From the NCBI RefSeq assembly GCF_003382365.1, contig NZ_QTSU01000002.1:434001-498000 (forward strand): a stretch of 64,000 nt of DNA, given 5' to 3'. The notes below the pieces were generated by a model, which was not told where the DNA came from, ran no database searches, and saw only the letters and a list, made by a program, of their open reading frames with translations. Each line of letters starts with the position of its first letter. Position 1 is the first letter of the stretch. Source of the DNA: Lysobacter silvisoli (GTDB taxonomy: Bacteria > Pseudomonadota > Gammaproteobacteria > Xanthomonadales > Xanthomonadaceae). This document shows positions 16,288 to 23,889 of the stretch, in pieces. Position numbers and translations under genes: made by a program.

Positions 16288-16971
16288 TCAGTCCCCGCTG
16301 CGCGGGATGGCGAAGCGGTAGCCGCGGCCGCGCACGGTCTCGATCGGCTTCATCGCGCCGTCCGGGTCCAGCTTCTTGCGCAAGCGGCCGATGAACACTT
16401 CCAGCACATTGGAGTCGCGGTCGAAATCCTGCTGGTAGATGTGCTCGGTCAGGTCGGCCTTCGAGACCAACTCGCCCGCGTGCATCATCAGGTACTCCAG
16501 CACCTTGTACTCATAGCTGGTCAGGTCCACGTTGGTGCCGCTGACGCTGACCGTCTGCGCGGCCAGGTCCAGCATCACCGGGCCGCATTCCAGGGTCGGC
16601 TTGCTCCAGCCCGCCGCGCGGCGGACCAGGGCGTTGAGCCGCGCCAGCAGCTCCTCCACATGGAAGGGCTTGACCAGGTAGTCGTCGGCGCCCTGCTTCA
16701 GGCCCTCGACCTTGTCCTGCCAGCTCGAACGCGCGGTCAGGATCAGCACCGGGAATTTCTTGCCTTCGTCGCGCAGGGCCTTGATCAGCTCCATGCCGGA
16801 CATCTTCGGCAGGCCCAGGTCGATGATGCCGAGGTCGAACGGGACTTCGCGGCCCATGTACAGGCCTTCTTCGCCGTCCTGAGCGGCGTCCACCGCAAAG
16901 CCCTCACGCTTCAGGCGCGCGGCCAGGGTTTCGCGCAGCGGGGCTTCGTCTTCGACCAGCAGAATTCGCAT
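16288..16971 (-). CDS. phoP: PhoP-type response regulator
   Basis: The 227-residue OmpR-family protein has a receiver domain (1-118) with the acidic pair in LLVEDEAPLRETLAARLKR, the phosphoacceptor Asp in DLGIIDLGLPKMSG, and the conserved Lys in YLVKPFHVEEL. The winged-helix domain (about 130-225) ends IETVRGRGYRFAIP. The start is set at the ATG at 16971 because AAGGGAG lies 5 bases upstream; a GTG two codons earlier is less likely. It is co-directional with the PepSY-like gene upstream and with phoQ downstream. Confidence 0.95.
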   Translation of the reverse strand: MRILLVEDEAPLRETLAARLKREGFAVDAAQDGEEGLYMGREVPFDLGIIDLGLPKMSGMELIKALRDEGKKFPVLILTARSSWQDKVEGLKQGADDYLVKPFHVEELLARLNALVRRAAGWSKPTLECGPVMLDLAAQTVSVSGTNVDLTSYEYKVLEYLMMHAGELVSKADLTEHIYQQDFDRDSNVLEVFIGRLRKKLDPDGAMKPIETVRGRGYRFAIPRSGD

Positions 16972-17026
16972 GGGCACTCCCTTATTTGAGTCGACCGCGC
17001 CGGAGCGCGTCCTCTAAACCTAGAGG

Positions 17027-17401
17027 TTAGTCGTTGTCGTTGTCGTCGCCGCGTGTACGGCCGTCGTCGCGACGGTTGCGGCCCTGCTGCGGGTCGTCCA
17101 TGTAGACACGGACCCGTCCGCTGGGGTCGACGACCTTGACCCGGCTGACGTCGCGGCCGTCGAAGGGCACGCGCTCGGCGCTGAGCACCTGGCCGCCGCC
17201 GCTCTCGCGTTCGACGCGGCGTACAGCATCGGACAACGCGCGGTGGCCCTCGTGCCGGTCATGGCCGTCGTCGCGGTCGCGGTCGCGACCCTGGCCTTGG
17301 CCCTGGCCGCGACCCCGATCCTGCGCCCAGGCCGCACCGGTCCCGGCCGCAAGGGCGGCGAGTAGGAGCAGGGCCAGCAGGCGGGCGGACAGGGACGGCA
17401 T
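17027..17401 (-). CDS. Exported PepSY-like protein upstream of phoPQ
   Basis: The 124-residue product starts with a signal peptide (MPSLSARLLALLLLAALAAG, cleavage near AWAQ). A very polar Arg/Asp/Gly/Gln-rich stretch (DRGRGQGQGQGRDRDRD) follows. The C-terminal half, LSDAVRRVERESGGGQVLSA then ERVPFDGRDVSRVKVVD and GRVRVYMDDPQ, matches the single PepSY-domain pattern of small periplasmic proteins often encoded just before PhoP-like two-component systems. It may modulate PhoQ or an envelope protease. The gap to phoP is 55 bases, so all three genes probably share a transcript. Confidence 0.75.
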   Translation of the reverse strand: MPSLSARLLALLLLAALAAGTGAAWAQDRGRGQGQGQGRDRDRDDGHDRHEGHRALSDAVRRVERESGGGQVLSAERVPFDGRDVSRVKVVDPSGRVRVYMDDPQQGRNRRDDGRTRGDDNDND

Positions 17402-17583
17402 GGGACCTCGGGGCTTATGGCATCGGAACAATAGCGCAGCCGCGCTGAATGAGGTGGCATTCTCGAAACGGGGCGGTGAATCCGGTCTGAACTTTTTCTT
17501 TACACCTTGGCCGCCCGCAGCGGACGTTCAGCCCCTGCCCCGGCCGCGACTGTCCCACCAGGCGCACCAGTGCCCCGCCCCGG

Positions 17584-18495
17584 CTAGTAGATCTCGCCCA
17601 CGCAGCAGCGCAGCGAACCGCCGCCGGCCTCGATCGCGTCCAGCGCCACCTCGGCCACGGCGAAGCCGGCGTCCGACAGGGCCACCCGGCTGGCCGGGGT
17701 CAGGGCCGCGGCGGCCGCGGCGCTCATCCAGACCCGGTCGGCGGACAGGGCGATGGCGTTGCCGGCGAAGGCCGCATGCTCCGGCGGCGACAGCATCACC
17801 GTGCCGGCGCCGTAGACCTGGGCGATGGCGGCCACCACGGCCGCGTCGGCGAAGCCGTTCGGGCAGACCAGGGCCGCGCGGCCGGCCAGCACCGCCAGGA
17901 CCACATTGGTGTGGTACTCGCCGGGAGCCAGGTCGAACAGCAGGGTGGCGCGCAGGCCCAGGGCCTCGTGCATCAGCCTGGCCCCGGTCTCGTCGCAGCG
18001 CTCGGACAGGCCGCAGTAGCCCAGGCCGCGGGCGCGGTCGATGACCAGGGCGCCGGTCAGCTCGCAGGGGTGCGGCTGCCGGGACAGATCGTGCTCCGCG
18101 TAGCCCAGTACGTCGCGGAAGAACGCGCGGATATCGGCGCGCCCGGCCTCGCGCTGCCGCACCGGGTGGCGCATGCGCCCGACCAAATAGCGGCCCGGCG
18201 CGGTGGCGTAGACGTTGTTCGGGAACAGCGCATCCGGGGTGTCCGGATCGCCGGCGAAGCAAACCGTGGGCAGCACCGTCGACAGCGCCCGGTGCAGGGC
18301 GCGGTGCTGGTCCTGGGCGCGGCCGGCATCGAAGGCCTCGGCCGCGGCCATGTAGCGATTGTCGTCGGCCGACTGCTCGGCGCGGGCGAAGCCGTCGGGC
18401 GCGACCAGGAACGCCGCACGCGCCGTGGCAGGGCCGAAATCCGGCGCGGCCTCGCGAGCGACGGCCAAGAAGGCGGTTGTGTCGCGCCCGATCAA
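17584..18495 (-). CDS. Pentein-fold hydrolase, arginine deiminase/CtlX-like
   Basis: The 303-residue protein belongs to the guanidino-group-modifying (pentein) superfamily. The early motif AFLVAPDGFARAEQSADDN is followed by DALFPNNVYATAP, where the family's acidic and Asn residues bind the guanidinium. YHTNVVLAVLAGRAALVC holds the catalytic His, and the nucleophile Cys lies in GGGSLRCCVGEIY at the extreme C-terminus. Relatives hydrolyse arginine, citrulline or dimethylarginine. The specificity here is not assigned. Translation seems to start at a TTG (18495) that overlaps the dusA TGA (TTGA), so it is coupled to dusA. Confidence 0.85.
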   Translation of the reverse strand: MIGRDTTAFLAVAREAAPDFGPATARAAFLVAPDGFARAEQSADDNRYMAAAEAFDAGRAQDQHRALHRALSTVLPTVCFAGDPDTPDALFPNNVYATAPGRYLVGRMRHPVRQREAGRADIRAFFRDVLGYAEHDLSRQPHPCELTGALVIDRARGLGYCGLSERCDETGARLMHEALGLRATLLFDLAPGEYHTNVVLAVLAGRAALVCPNGFADAAVVAAIAQVYGAGTVMLSPPEHAAFAGNAIALSADRVWMSAAAAAALTPASRVALSDAGFAVAEVALDAIEAGGGSLRCCVGEIY

Positions 18496-19490
18496 GCTGC
18501 GTCGGCCCGGGTTTCGGTCAGCGCCAGCGCGCGCTCGATCAGCGACCAGTCCGCGCCGGGCTTGTGCGCGCCCTCGCTGAGCACCTGCCGGAACGCGCGC
18601 CCGCCGCGTTCTCCATGGAACAGGCCGAGCAAATGACGCGTGATGTGCTTCAGATAGACGCCGCGCGCCAGCTGCTCTTCGACGTACGGACGCAGCCCGC
18701 GCAGCAAGTCGGCGCGACTGCGCAGCTCGCCGCCGAACCAGGCCACGTCCAGCCGGTGCAGCAAATAAGGATCGTGATAAGCCGCGCGGCCCAGCATCGC
18801 CCCGTCGCTGTGTCGCAAGTGCTCGGTCGCGTCTTCCAGCGTCGCGATGCCGCCATTGACGATCACCTGCAAGTCCGGCCGGTCGCGCTTGAGCCGGTAG
18901 GCCCAGTCGTAGCGCAGCGGCGGCACCTCGCGATTCTCCTTCGGCGACAGCCCCTTGAGCCAGGCATTGCGCGCGTGCACCACGAACATGCCGCAGCCCG
19001 CCGCCGCCACCTGCTCGATGAAAGCCAGGAACACCTCGTAATGCTGATCGTCGTCCACGCCCAAGCGGCACTTCACCGTCACCGGCACCGGACAGGCCGC
19101 GACCATCGCCGCCACCGACTCGGCCACCAACGCCGGCTCCCGCATCAGACAGGCCCCGAACCGCCCCGCCTGCACCCGGTCCGACGGACAGCCGCAATTG
19201 AGGTTGACCTCGTCGAACCCGTACTCGGCCCCGATCCGCGCCGCCTGCGCCAGCAGCTCCGGCTCGCTGCCGCCCAACTGCAACGCCACCGGATGCTCGA
19301 CGGGGTCCATCGCCAGCAAGCGCGCGCGGTCGCCGTGGATCACGGCGTTTGCGTGGACCATTTCGGTGTAGAGGCGCGCGTTAGGAGCAAGCGCACGGTG
19401 GAACACCCGGCACTGGGTGTCGGTCCAGTCCATCATGGGGGCGACGGAGAGGCGGAGTTGGGCGAGTGGGATCGAGGGTGGTGCTGTCAT
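18492..19490 (-). CDS. dusA: tRNA-dihydrouridine(20/20a) synthase DusA
   Basis: The 332-residue FMN enzyme reduces uridine in the D-loop of tRNA using NADPH. The TIM-barrel begins LRLSVAPMMDWTDTQCRVFH. The active-site Cys lies in EVNLNCGCPSDRVQAGRFGA, FMN contacts follow in VTVKCRLGVDD and FVVHARNAWLKGLSPKENR, and the substrate-side motif VIVNGGIATLED is clear. The C-terminal helical domain (YLKHITRHLLGLFHGERGGR) identifies the DusA subfamily rather than DusB or DusC. It is followed by a pentein hydrolase gene. The AT-rich foreign operon ends 47 bases upstream of its start codon. Confidence 0.96.
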   Translation of the reverse strand: MTAPPSIPLAQLRLSVAPMMDWTDTQCRVFHRALAPNARLYTEMVHANAVIHGDRARLLAMDPVEHPVALQLGGSEPELLAQAARIGAEYGFDEVNLNCGCPSDRVQAGRFGACLMREPALVAESVAAMVAACPVPVTVKCRLGVDDDQHYEVFLAFIEQVAAAGCGMFVVHARNAWLKGLSPKENREVPPLRYDWAYRLKRDRPDLQVIVNGGIATLEDATEHLRHSDGAMLGRAAYHDPYLLHRLDVAWFGGELRSRADLLRGLRPYVEEQLARGVYLKHITRHLLGLFHGERGGRAFRQVLSEGAHKPGADWSLIERALALTETRADAA

Positions 19491-19537
19491 GACAGCATTG
19501 TACGGGCCGAGACACTCGCACCATTAAACGGCCTGGA

Positions 19538-20518
19538 TTAGGGTCCACTTTCTTCAAAAGTGGAAAGATGGTCCCAATCGGTAAAACGAATACTTCCCAT
19601 CAAATCTCGAACAGTCCAGCCATCGATCGTAACCACGTCCGTGGTCAGCTCCATTCCCTCGGCTGTCGCTGCAGCGATCCGAGAGACCTTACCTCCAGGC
19701 ACAGGAACTCGCTCCTCCTCTAAACCAGCGAGATCGCTTTCAATTGCCTCCATCACATCTGGATCCTGAACTACAACAGTGACATGCAGCCTATACGGGC
19801 CCACAAATTGGGCCACCTGAGTGGGCGAATAGATCGCTTCCGAAGCATCAGACTGAGGACGGATATCCAAATAAATACCCTGGACATAGTGCGTGTATTT
19901 CTTTGCTATATCGGCGAAAAATTTCTTAAGCTTTGTTTTTTGGAACAATTCGACGAAATCATTCGGCAGCTCGACCCGAACGTAGCTACGCGCAAGCCAT
20001 GCGGAGAACGCCTCTTTTGCTCTTTTGGTGATGTCTGCCTCTGAATCTTCTAGCCTAAAACCATTGGGTATCAGACGCGCCAAGTGCATCCGCGGCACCC
20101 AGATTCGCTCTTCAATCTTAAGGCTGAGAAGCACTTTTCGACCATCGGCGCCGGCAGCCTCCACATGGAGCTGCCGCGGATTTGCGCCATTTGTTAGCCC
20201 ATCGTTGTATTCACTCGTGTCAAGCGGACGAGCACGAATGAACTCGACCGAGGGCACTCGATCAATGTCCGGGTTCTGAACATTGCACGTCTGACTCGCG
20301 AGCAACCAACATGAGTGACCCTCAAAATGAGGCTCATTGTGATTTTCAGGAAGTTGCAGAACGGAGCCCTGCCACCAGCCGTTGCGAACAATTAGCGCAA
20401 CGTCAAAGCCCTCTTCAGGCTGCTGGGAACTCAGACTCGTAAGCCCTGGACTTGACTCCAGTTCTTTTGGCTCTCGCCGCCCCTTTCTGAATGTGTAGAT
20501 CAAATTCCTTAATCGCAT
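19538..20518 (-). CDS. Unknown protein, third gene of AT-rich operon
   Basis: I do not recognise this 326-residue protein. It is soluble and lacks a signal or transmembrane segment. Residues about 38-100 contain DVALIVRNGWWQGSVLQLPE and a CWLLASQTCNVQNPDIDRVPS core, reminiscent of an S-Q-T-C-D motif seen in uncharacterised proteins of accessory regions. A basic middle (about 185-215, FVELFQKTKLKKFFADIAKK) precedes a strand-rich C-terminal half. GC content is far below the surroundings (about 40% in one line near 19921). The start at 20518 overlaps the previous gene by 104 bases; no ATG or GTG later in frame preserves the conserved-looking N-terminus. Confidence 0.7.
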   Translation of the reverse strand: MRLRNLIYTFRKGRREPKELESSPGLTSLSSQQPEEGFDVALIVRNGWWQGSVLQLPENHNEPHFEGHSCWLLASQTCNVQNPDIDRVPSVEFIRARPLDTSEYNDGLTNGANPRQLHVEAAGADGRKVLLSLKIEERIWVPRMHLARLIPNGFRLEDSEADITKRAKEAFSAWLARSYVRVELPNDFVELFQKTKLKKFFADIAKKYTHYVQGIYLDIRPQSDASEAIYSPTQVAQFVGPYRLHVTVVVQDPDVMEAIESDLAGLEEERVPVPGGKVSRIAAATAEGMELTTDVVTIDGWTVRDLMGSIRFTDWDHLSTFEESGP

Positions 20519-21107
20519 CCGTCAGCTGATCCAGCACGCCGTCTTCTTCCGAATTCGATGCAAGCATATCCCTAATCGTCACCCTGGAGCCGGTTCTTCG
20601 ATCCAGCAGCCCGAAGACGGCGTTTCGCTCTTCACGCGTGGGCAGCAGCGAAAGTGCTGTGCGCAGAGCAGCTATACGGACAATGCGATGCGAACGCGGC
20701 ACAACCTCACCACTCATCCATCCATAAAACGTCTTTCTAGTTACATTAAAAAGACCTGCCAGCGCCGTAACGCTAATATCTGACTGAAACCTTATCCATT
20801 CAATGTCTTGAACCCATTGATCTGGCGAAGCGCCATCAGGATCTGCATGAGGCGCTGCCTCCTTACTAGATCTCAATAGATGAGGGATAGCCTTGTTTTC
20901 TATCTGCACAACAGGACTGGTTGGAGCACTAACTCCCGCCATCACACCACCAGCGAATGCCACACCCAGCAAGGTTGCGCAACCGAATCCAAGCGCGGCA
21001 CTCGTTGTGGAACTCTTAGTAGGGTCAGCAGAAGGAACAAAAAATTTAATTGCCTGCTGCCCCTCTAAATTCCTATAAATAACAAAAGACTGCGCTGTCT
21101 GACTCAT
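20415..21107 (-). CDS. Membrane-anchored helix-turn-helix protein, second gene of AT-rich operon
   Basis: The 230-residue protein has a 37-residue N-terminal segment, one hydrophobic helix at about 38-60 (SAALGFGCATLLGVAFAGGV within it), a linker, and an HTH at about 110-133: DISVTALAGLFNVTRKTFYG. That reads as an XRE/Cro-like or transposase-type DNA-binding helix pair. Two additional helical segments follow. No enzymatic motif is seen. It starts at the ATG at 21107, which overlaps the upstream stop (ATGA) and has AGAGGAG upstream. A membrane anchor on an HTH protein suggests signal-coupled regulation. Base composition is AT-rich like its neighbours. Confidence 0.75.
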   Translation of the reverse strand: MSQTAQSFVIYRNLEGQQAIKFFVPSADPTKSSTTSAALGFGCATLLGVAFAGGVMAGVSAPTSPVVQIENKAIPHLLRSSKEAAPHADPDGASPDQWVQDIEWIRFQSDISVTALAGLFNVTRKTFYGWMSGEVVPRSHRIVRIAALRTALSLLPTREERNAVFGLLDRRTGSRVTIRDMLASNSEEDGVLDQLTDAIKEFDLHIQKGAARAKRTGVKSRAYESEFPAA

Positions 21108-21946
21108 AAAGACTCCTCTTCCCATCTGGAGAATGCATGATCACTACAGACCTGGCGGAAAAACTGATTTGCTAGACAATGAAGCCGTCGCACTTCATCC
21201 TCAACTTGTCTCACATCTCCGGCATTTAGCAAAAATCCATTTTTTACGGCATCTATATCTAAAGCACCCTGCTGCCCGACCATTACAGGAATTGGGTTCG
21301 TGAAGGCTCCGTCCTCGACACTGACATTCGACAGAAAAGCAAGCGCCAGATCAGCTGGAACCACTGGGTGCCCTGCCCCTACAAATCGGACGGTGAGCTT
21401 GTCATCTCCAATCCTGTAGGTACTTGAACTGGTACCAGTCAGAACCTCACCATTCCAGCCCTCCCAGGAGGGTAGGAAAGGCAGAAGACCAGCATCGATG
21501 TACTGAGAGAGACGCTCGCCATCTCTAGGACGAATGTAGTCCAAATACCTGATACCGATTGTTTCGACTTCCAAGAAATTAGAGGAGGTCAAAATCGCAT
21601 CAACGGCAGATGACACGCTCGCCGCGAACTGATCAAAGTGCAGATACGACCTTGTGAAGACCGTCAAGCCTCCTTTATGAATCTGAATCGAAGTGGACTG
21701 GTCACCACTGGTAAAAAGGAAGGCAGCACCTGGTTGCGCCGGATCAAAGTCCGGTGGGTCAATAGCAAGCTCCATTCCGCCGGCCGCCGGACTTTGACGA
21801 ACTCGACTCAGGCGGGGAAAGTCCGCATACAAACGATCCTGAATGGCGCCAATCCAAGAAGGAAGTGACTCTCGTAACTTAAATCGAACTCCGCATAACA
21901 CGAAGTAGAGAGGGGCAGAACGCAGCACGCCTTCCTTGTTGATCAT
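21104..21946 (-). CDS. TIGR04255-like protein, first gene of AT-rich operon
   Basis: The 280-residue protein has the layout I associate with the sporadically distributed TIGR04255 family. An N-terminal P-L-Y-F-V-x-x-G-V-R-F strand is followed by IQDRLYADFPRLSRVRQSP, a central FLFTSGDQSTSIQIHKGGLT, then YLHFDQFAASVSSAVDAILT, EVETIGIRYLDYIRPR (the family's R-Y-I/L-D/N motif) and a helical C-terminus. Members are sporadic in bacteria, often in accessory regions, and have no proven function. It leads the three-gene operon. A TATACT box on the minus strand lies about 35 bases upstream (21979-21984). Confidence 0.75.
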   Translation of the reverse strand: MINKEGVLRSAPLYFVLCGVRFKLRESLPSWIGAIQDRLYADFPRLSRVRQSPAAGGMELAIDPPDFDPAQPGAAFLFTSGDQSTSIQIHKGGLTVFTRSYLHFDQFAASVSSAVDAILTSSNFLEVETIGIRYLDYIRPRDGERLSQYIDAGLLPFLPSWEGWNGEVLTGTSSSTYRIGDDKLTVRFVGAGHPVVPADLALAFLSNVSVEDGAFTNPIPVMVGQQGALDIDAVKNGFLLNAGDVRQVEDEVRRLHCLANQFFRQVCSDHAFSRWEEESL

Positions 21947-21978
21947 TTTTCACCCAACTAAACACATAGGCGATCAAA

Positions 21979-21984
21979 GTATAC
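21979..21984 (-). promoter_or_regulatory. Possible -10 box for the AT-rich operon
   Basis: On the minus strand GTGTATACTTTG contains TATACT 33 bases ahead of the first start codon of the operon. No convincing -35 element is visible, so this is a weak call based on position and composition. Confidence 0.3.
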
Positions 21985-22233
21985 ACTTTTGAACGCCCCG
22001 CATAGTTCCCTGTGAAGACTCAGGTCGCAAATTTCGTCGAATATTTACTGGGCATTCAAGACGCCGCAGATCCATCAAGCTATTGATTTTAAAGATAAAT
22101 TCTTGACAAGGCTATCTTCCCCCCAGTGCCTAGACCTTGGTTGAGATGCGCCAACCGAAGGCGGGCATACACGACGACGTCATGGGCTACGGGAGAACCT
22201 AGAACTGCAGTGGGAACGACTCAGGAGTTCGCC
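21985..22233. other. AT-rich intergenic region
   Basis: No gene is supported here. The left part is AT-rich (GAATATTTACTGGGC, TTTTAAAGATAAATTCTTG) and reads as the edge of the foreign segment. TTGACAAGGCTATCTTCC at about 22103 looks like a -35 box for the downstream EF-hand gene, but a good -10 is not evident. Composition returns to the genome average after about 22120. Confidence 0.4.
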
Positions 22234-22572
22234 ATGAGACTGCAGATCCGTACCCCGCTTCTCGCCGCCACTTTCGCGCTGCTCGCCACGCCGGCCCTGG
22301 CCCAGGAAACGCCCAAGCCCAAGCCGATGACCTCGGCCGAGAAGATCGCGGTGATCGATGCCGATCGCGATGGGGTGATCACCGCCGAGGAGCATGCGGC
22401 GGGGGCGAAGAAGATGTTCGAGCAGATGGATGCCAATCGCGACGGTAAGGTGACGGCGGCGGAGATGGATGCCGCGCATGCGGCGATGGCCACGCATAAC
22501 GGCGGCAAAGCCAATGCCGATGATCCGCCGCCGAATGAGCGGCCGATGGATAACAAGCGGGGTAAGGAGTGA
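22234..22572 (+). CDS. Secreted EF-hand protein
   Basis: The 112-residue protein has a signal peptide (MRLQIRTPLLAATFALLATP, cleaving near ALAQ) and two EF-hand calcium loops: DADRDGVITAEE and DANRDGKVTAAE, with D-x-D-x-D-G spacing and a closing Glu. The Pro/Lys-rich linker and the short Asn/Pro-rich tail carry no known domain. It is one of two similar small secreted EF-hand proteins in the window (the other at 25896-26288). The start at 22234 follows CAGGAG by 7 bases. The role is probably calcium binding in the periplasm or outside the cell. Confidence 0.85.
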   Translation: MRLQIRTPLLAATFALLATPALAQETPKPKPMTSAEKIAVIDADRDGVITAEEHAAGAKKMFEQMDANRDGKVTAAEMDAAHAAMATHNGGKANADDPPPNERPMDNKRGKE

Positions 22573-22588
22573 GGCCGGACGGCGAATG

Positions 22589-22617
22589 CTGGATTCCCGC
22601 CTTCGCGGGAATGACGG
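22589..22617. repeat. Family C palindrome (TGGATTCCCGC-GCGGGAATGACGG), copy 1
   Basis: CTGGATTCCCGCCTTCGCGG GAATGACGG contains the arms TTCCCGC and GCGGGAA. The same unit recurs 59 bases downstream. It is a REP-like element lying just after the EF-hand gene. Confidence 0.85.
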
Positions 22618-22647
22618 TGGGCCAGGAGCGAGAGCGAACCGCGAGCG

Positions 22648-22676
22648 CTGGATTCCCGCGTTCGCGGGAATGACGG
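22648..22676. repeat. Family C palindrome, copy 2
   Basis: CTGGATTCCCGCGTTCGCGG GAATGACGG differs from copy 1 at one base in the loop region. The two are direct repeats with an unrelated 30-base spacer, and do not form an array. Confidence 0.85.
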
Positions 22677-22709
22677 ACTCCGGGACTGCCGTCGGTGATG
22701 GGCGCTGCC

Positions 22710-23213
22710 CTATTCGGGGCGGTGCCAGATCATGTGCACGTCGGCGCGCACGTAGTGCGAGCCGGGGCGCGGTGCGGGGTAGTGGCGGAAGCCGACGCTT
22801 TCGTACAGCTTCAGCGCGGGCGCCAGCTTGGTGCTGGACTCCAGAAACAGTTCGCGGCCATCGAGACCGCTGTAGGCGTCGAGCACGCCCAGCATCAGCA
22901 GCCGGCCGATGCCGCCGCCGCGCAGGCGGCTGTCCACGGCCATCTTGGTCAGCTCATAGATGCCGTCGCCATGATGCTTCAGGGCGACGGTGCCCAAGGC
23001 CTGACCGGCGGCGTTGACCGCGAACAGCACGCGGCCGCCGTCGGCGAGCAGGTGGGTCTCCGGATCGCCGAGCACGACACGGTCGATGGGCTCGACCACG
23101 AACCAGCGCTCCAGCCATTCCAGGTTGAGACGGGCGAAGTCCTGGCGCCATTGGGGCGCGTAGTCGACGACGCGGACGCCGTCGGTGCTGGGGATGTTCG
23201 ATGGTTCGCTCAT
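22710..23213 (-). CDS. GNAT family N-acetyltransferase
   Basis: The 167-residue protein predicts an acetyl-CoA-dependent transferase. The GNAT motif A is ELTKMAVDSRLRGGGIGRLL (acetyl-CoA pyrophosphate loop R-G-G-G-I-G) and motif B is KLYESVGFRHYPAP. Motif A is preceded by GTVALKHHGDGIYEL. The start ATG at 23213 gives MSEPSNIPSTDGVRVVDY. The C-terminus ends in HYVRADVHMIWHRPE, the usual position for the acceptor-binding strand. The substrate is unknown. Its promoter region adjoins the 23237-23881 gene, which is encoded in the same direction upstream. Confidence 0.88.
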   Translation of the reverse strand: MSEPSNIPSTDGVRVVDYAPQWRQDFARLNLEWLERWFVVEPIDRVVLGDPETHLLADGGRVLFAVNAAGQALGTVALKHHGDGIYELTKMAVDSRLRGGGIGRLLMLGVLDAYSGLDGRELFLESSTKLAPALKLYESVGFRHYPAPRPGSHYVRADVHMIWHRPE

Positions 23214-23236
23214 GCGCCGATCATACGGCGCGCGGC

Positions 23237-23881
23237 TCAGTCCTTGCCTTGGCCCTTGGCCTTGCCGGGCGGCTGCGCCTTGGCCGGGCCCCTGCCCTGC
23301 CCCACGCGCGCCGAAGCCGGCGGGCGCTGGCTCTTGACCGTGGGCCGGTTGGGGAAGTCGCGGCGCAGTTCGCTGTCGATCGTGATGGGGCGGCCCCAGC
23401 GGTCGTAGGTGGGGACGAAGCCGCGCTTGAGGCGGTGGAATTCGGGCGAGCCGGGTTTCATGCCCATGCGCTGCGCGACCACGCCCCAGCCTTCGCCATG
23501 GCTGCGCTCCCATTCGTCGACCACATAGCGGCAGGGGCGGCCCAGCACCTGCGCCAGGGCGCAAGCGTAGTAGACGTCGCCGGGCGCCCAGCGGCGGCTG
23601 CCGAGCAGATCGTTGACCAGGTCGCGCGGCGCGCCATAGTTGCGCACCATCTCGTCGACGAAGGGTTCGCGGTAGCGGCCGCCGTAGCGGTTGATGTCGC
23701 CCAGCCAGGTGTCCACCCAGGCATCGCCGCTGCGCGGATCCCAACCGAAGGCGTAGTCCTGCGCCCAGCTCTGGCCGACGCCGAACAACGCCGCCAGCGA
23801 GGCGAACAGCGCCATGGCGCGCAGCCGCAGGCGGCGGCGCAGGGGCGATGGGGTCGCGATGCGGGTGCGGTCGCCGTCCAT
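23237..23881 (-). CDS. Exported hypothetical protein
   Basis: The 214-residue product contains a signal-like helix (MALFASLAALFGVGQSWAQD) after a basic lead of about 22 residues, MDGDRTRIATPSP. The true start may be the inner Met. The mature part has an aromatic, charged core: DYAFGWDPRSGDAWVDTWLG, then YGAPRDLVNDLLGSRRWAPG and DVYYACALAQVLGRPCRYVV. A basic Pro/Lys-rich tail (VGQGRGPAKAQPPGKAKGQG) closes it. Two Cys could form one disulphide. I do not recognise the family. Confidence 0.6.
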   Translation of the reverse strand: MDGDRTRIATPSPLRRRLRLRAMALFASLAALFGVGQSWAQDYAFGWDPRSGDAWVDTWLGDINRYGGRYREPFVDEMVRNYGAPRDLVNDLLGSRRWAPGDVYYACALAQVLGRPCRYVVDEWERSHGEGWGVVAQRMGMKPGSPEFHRLKRGFVPTYDRWGRPITIDSELRRDFPNRPTVKSQRPPASARVGQGRGPAKAQPPGKAKGQGKD

Positions 23882-23889
23882 GCCGGCCC

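Noticed and set aside
22589-22676. Family C repeats as a minimal CRISPR
   Set aside because: Only two copies, palindromic with strong arms and found in an intergenic REP context; no cas gene in the window.
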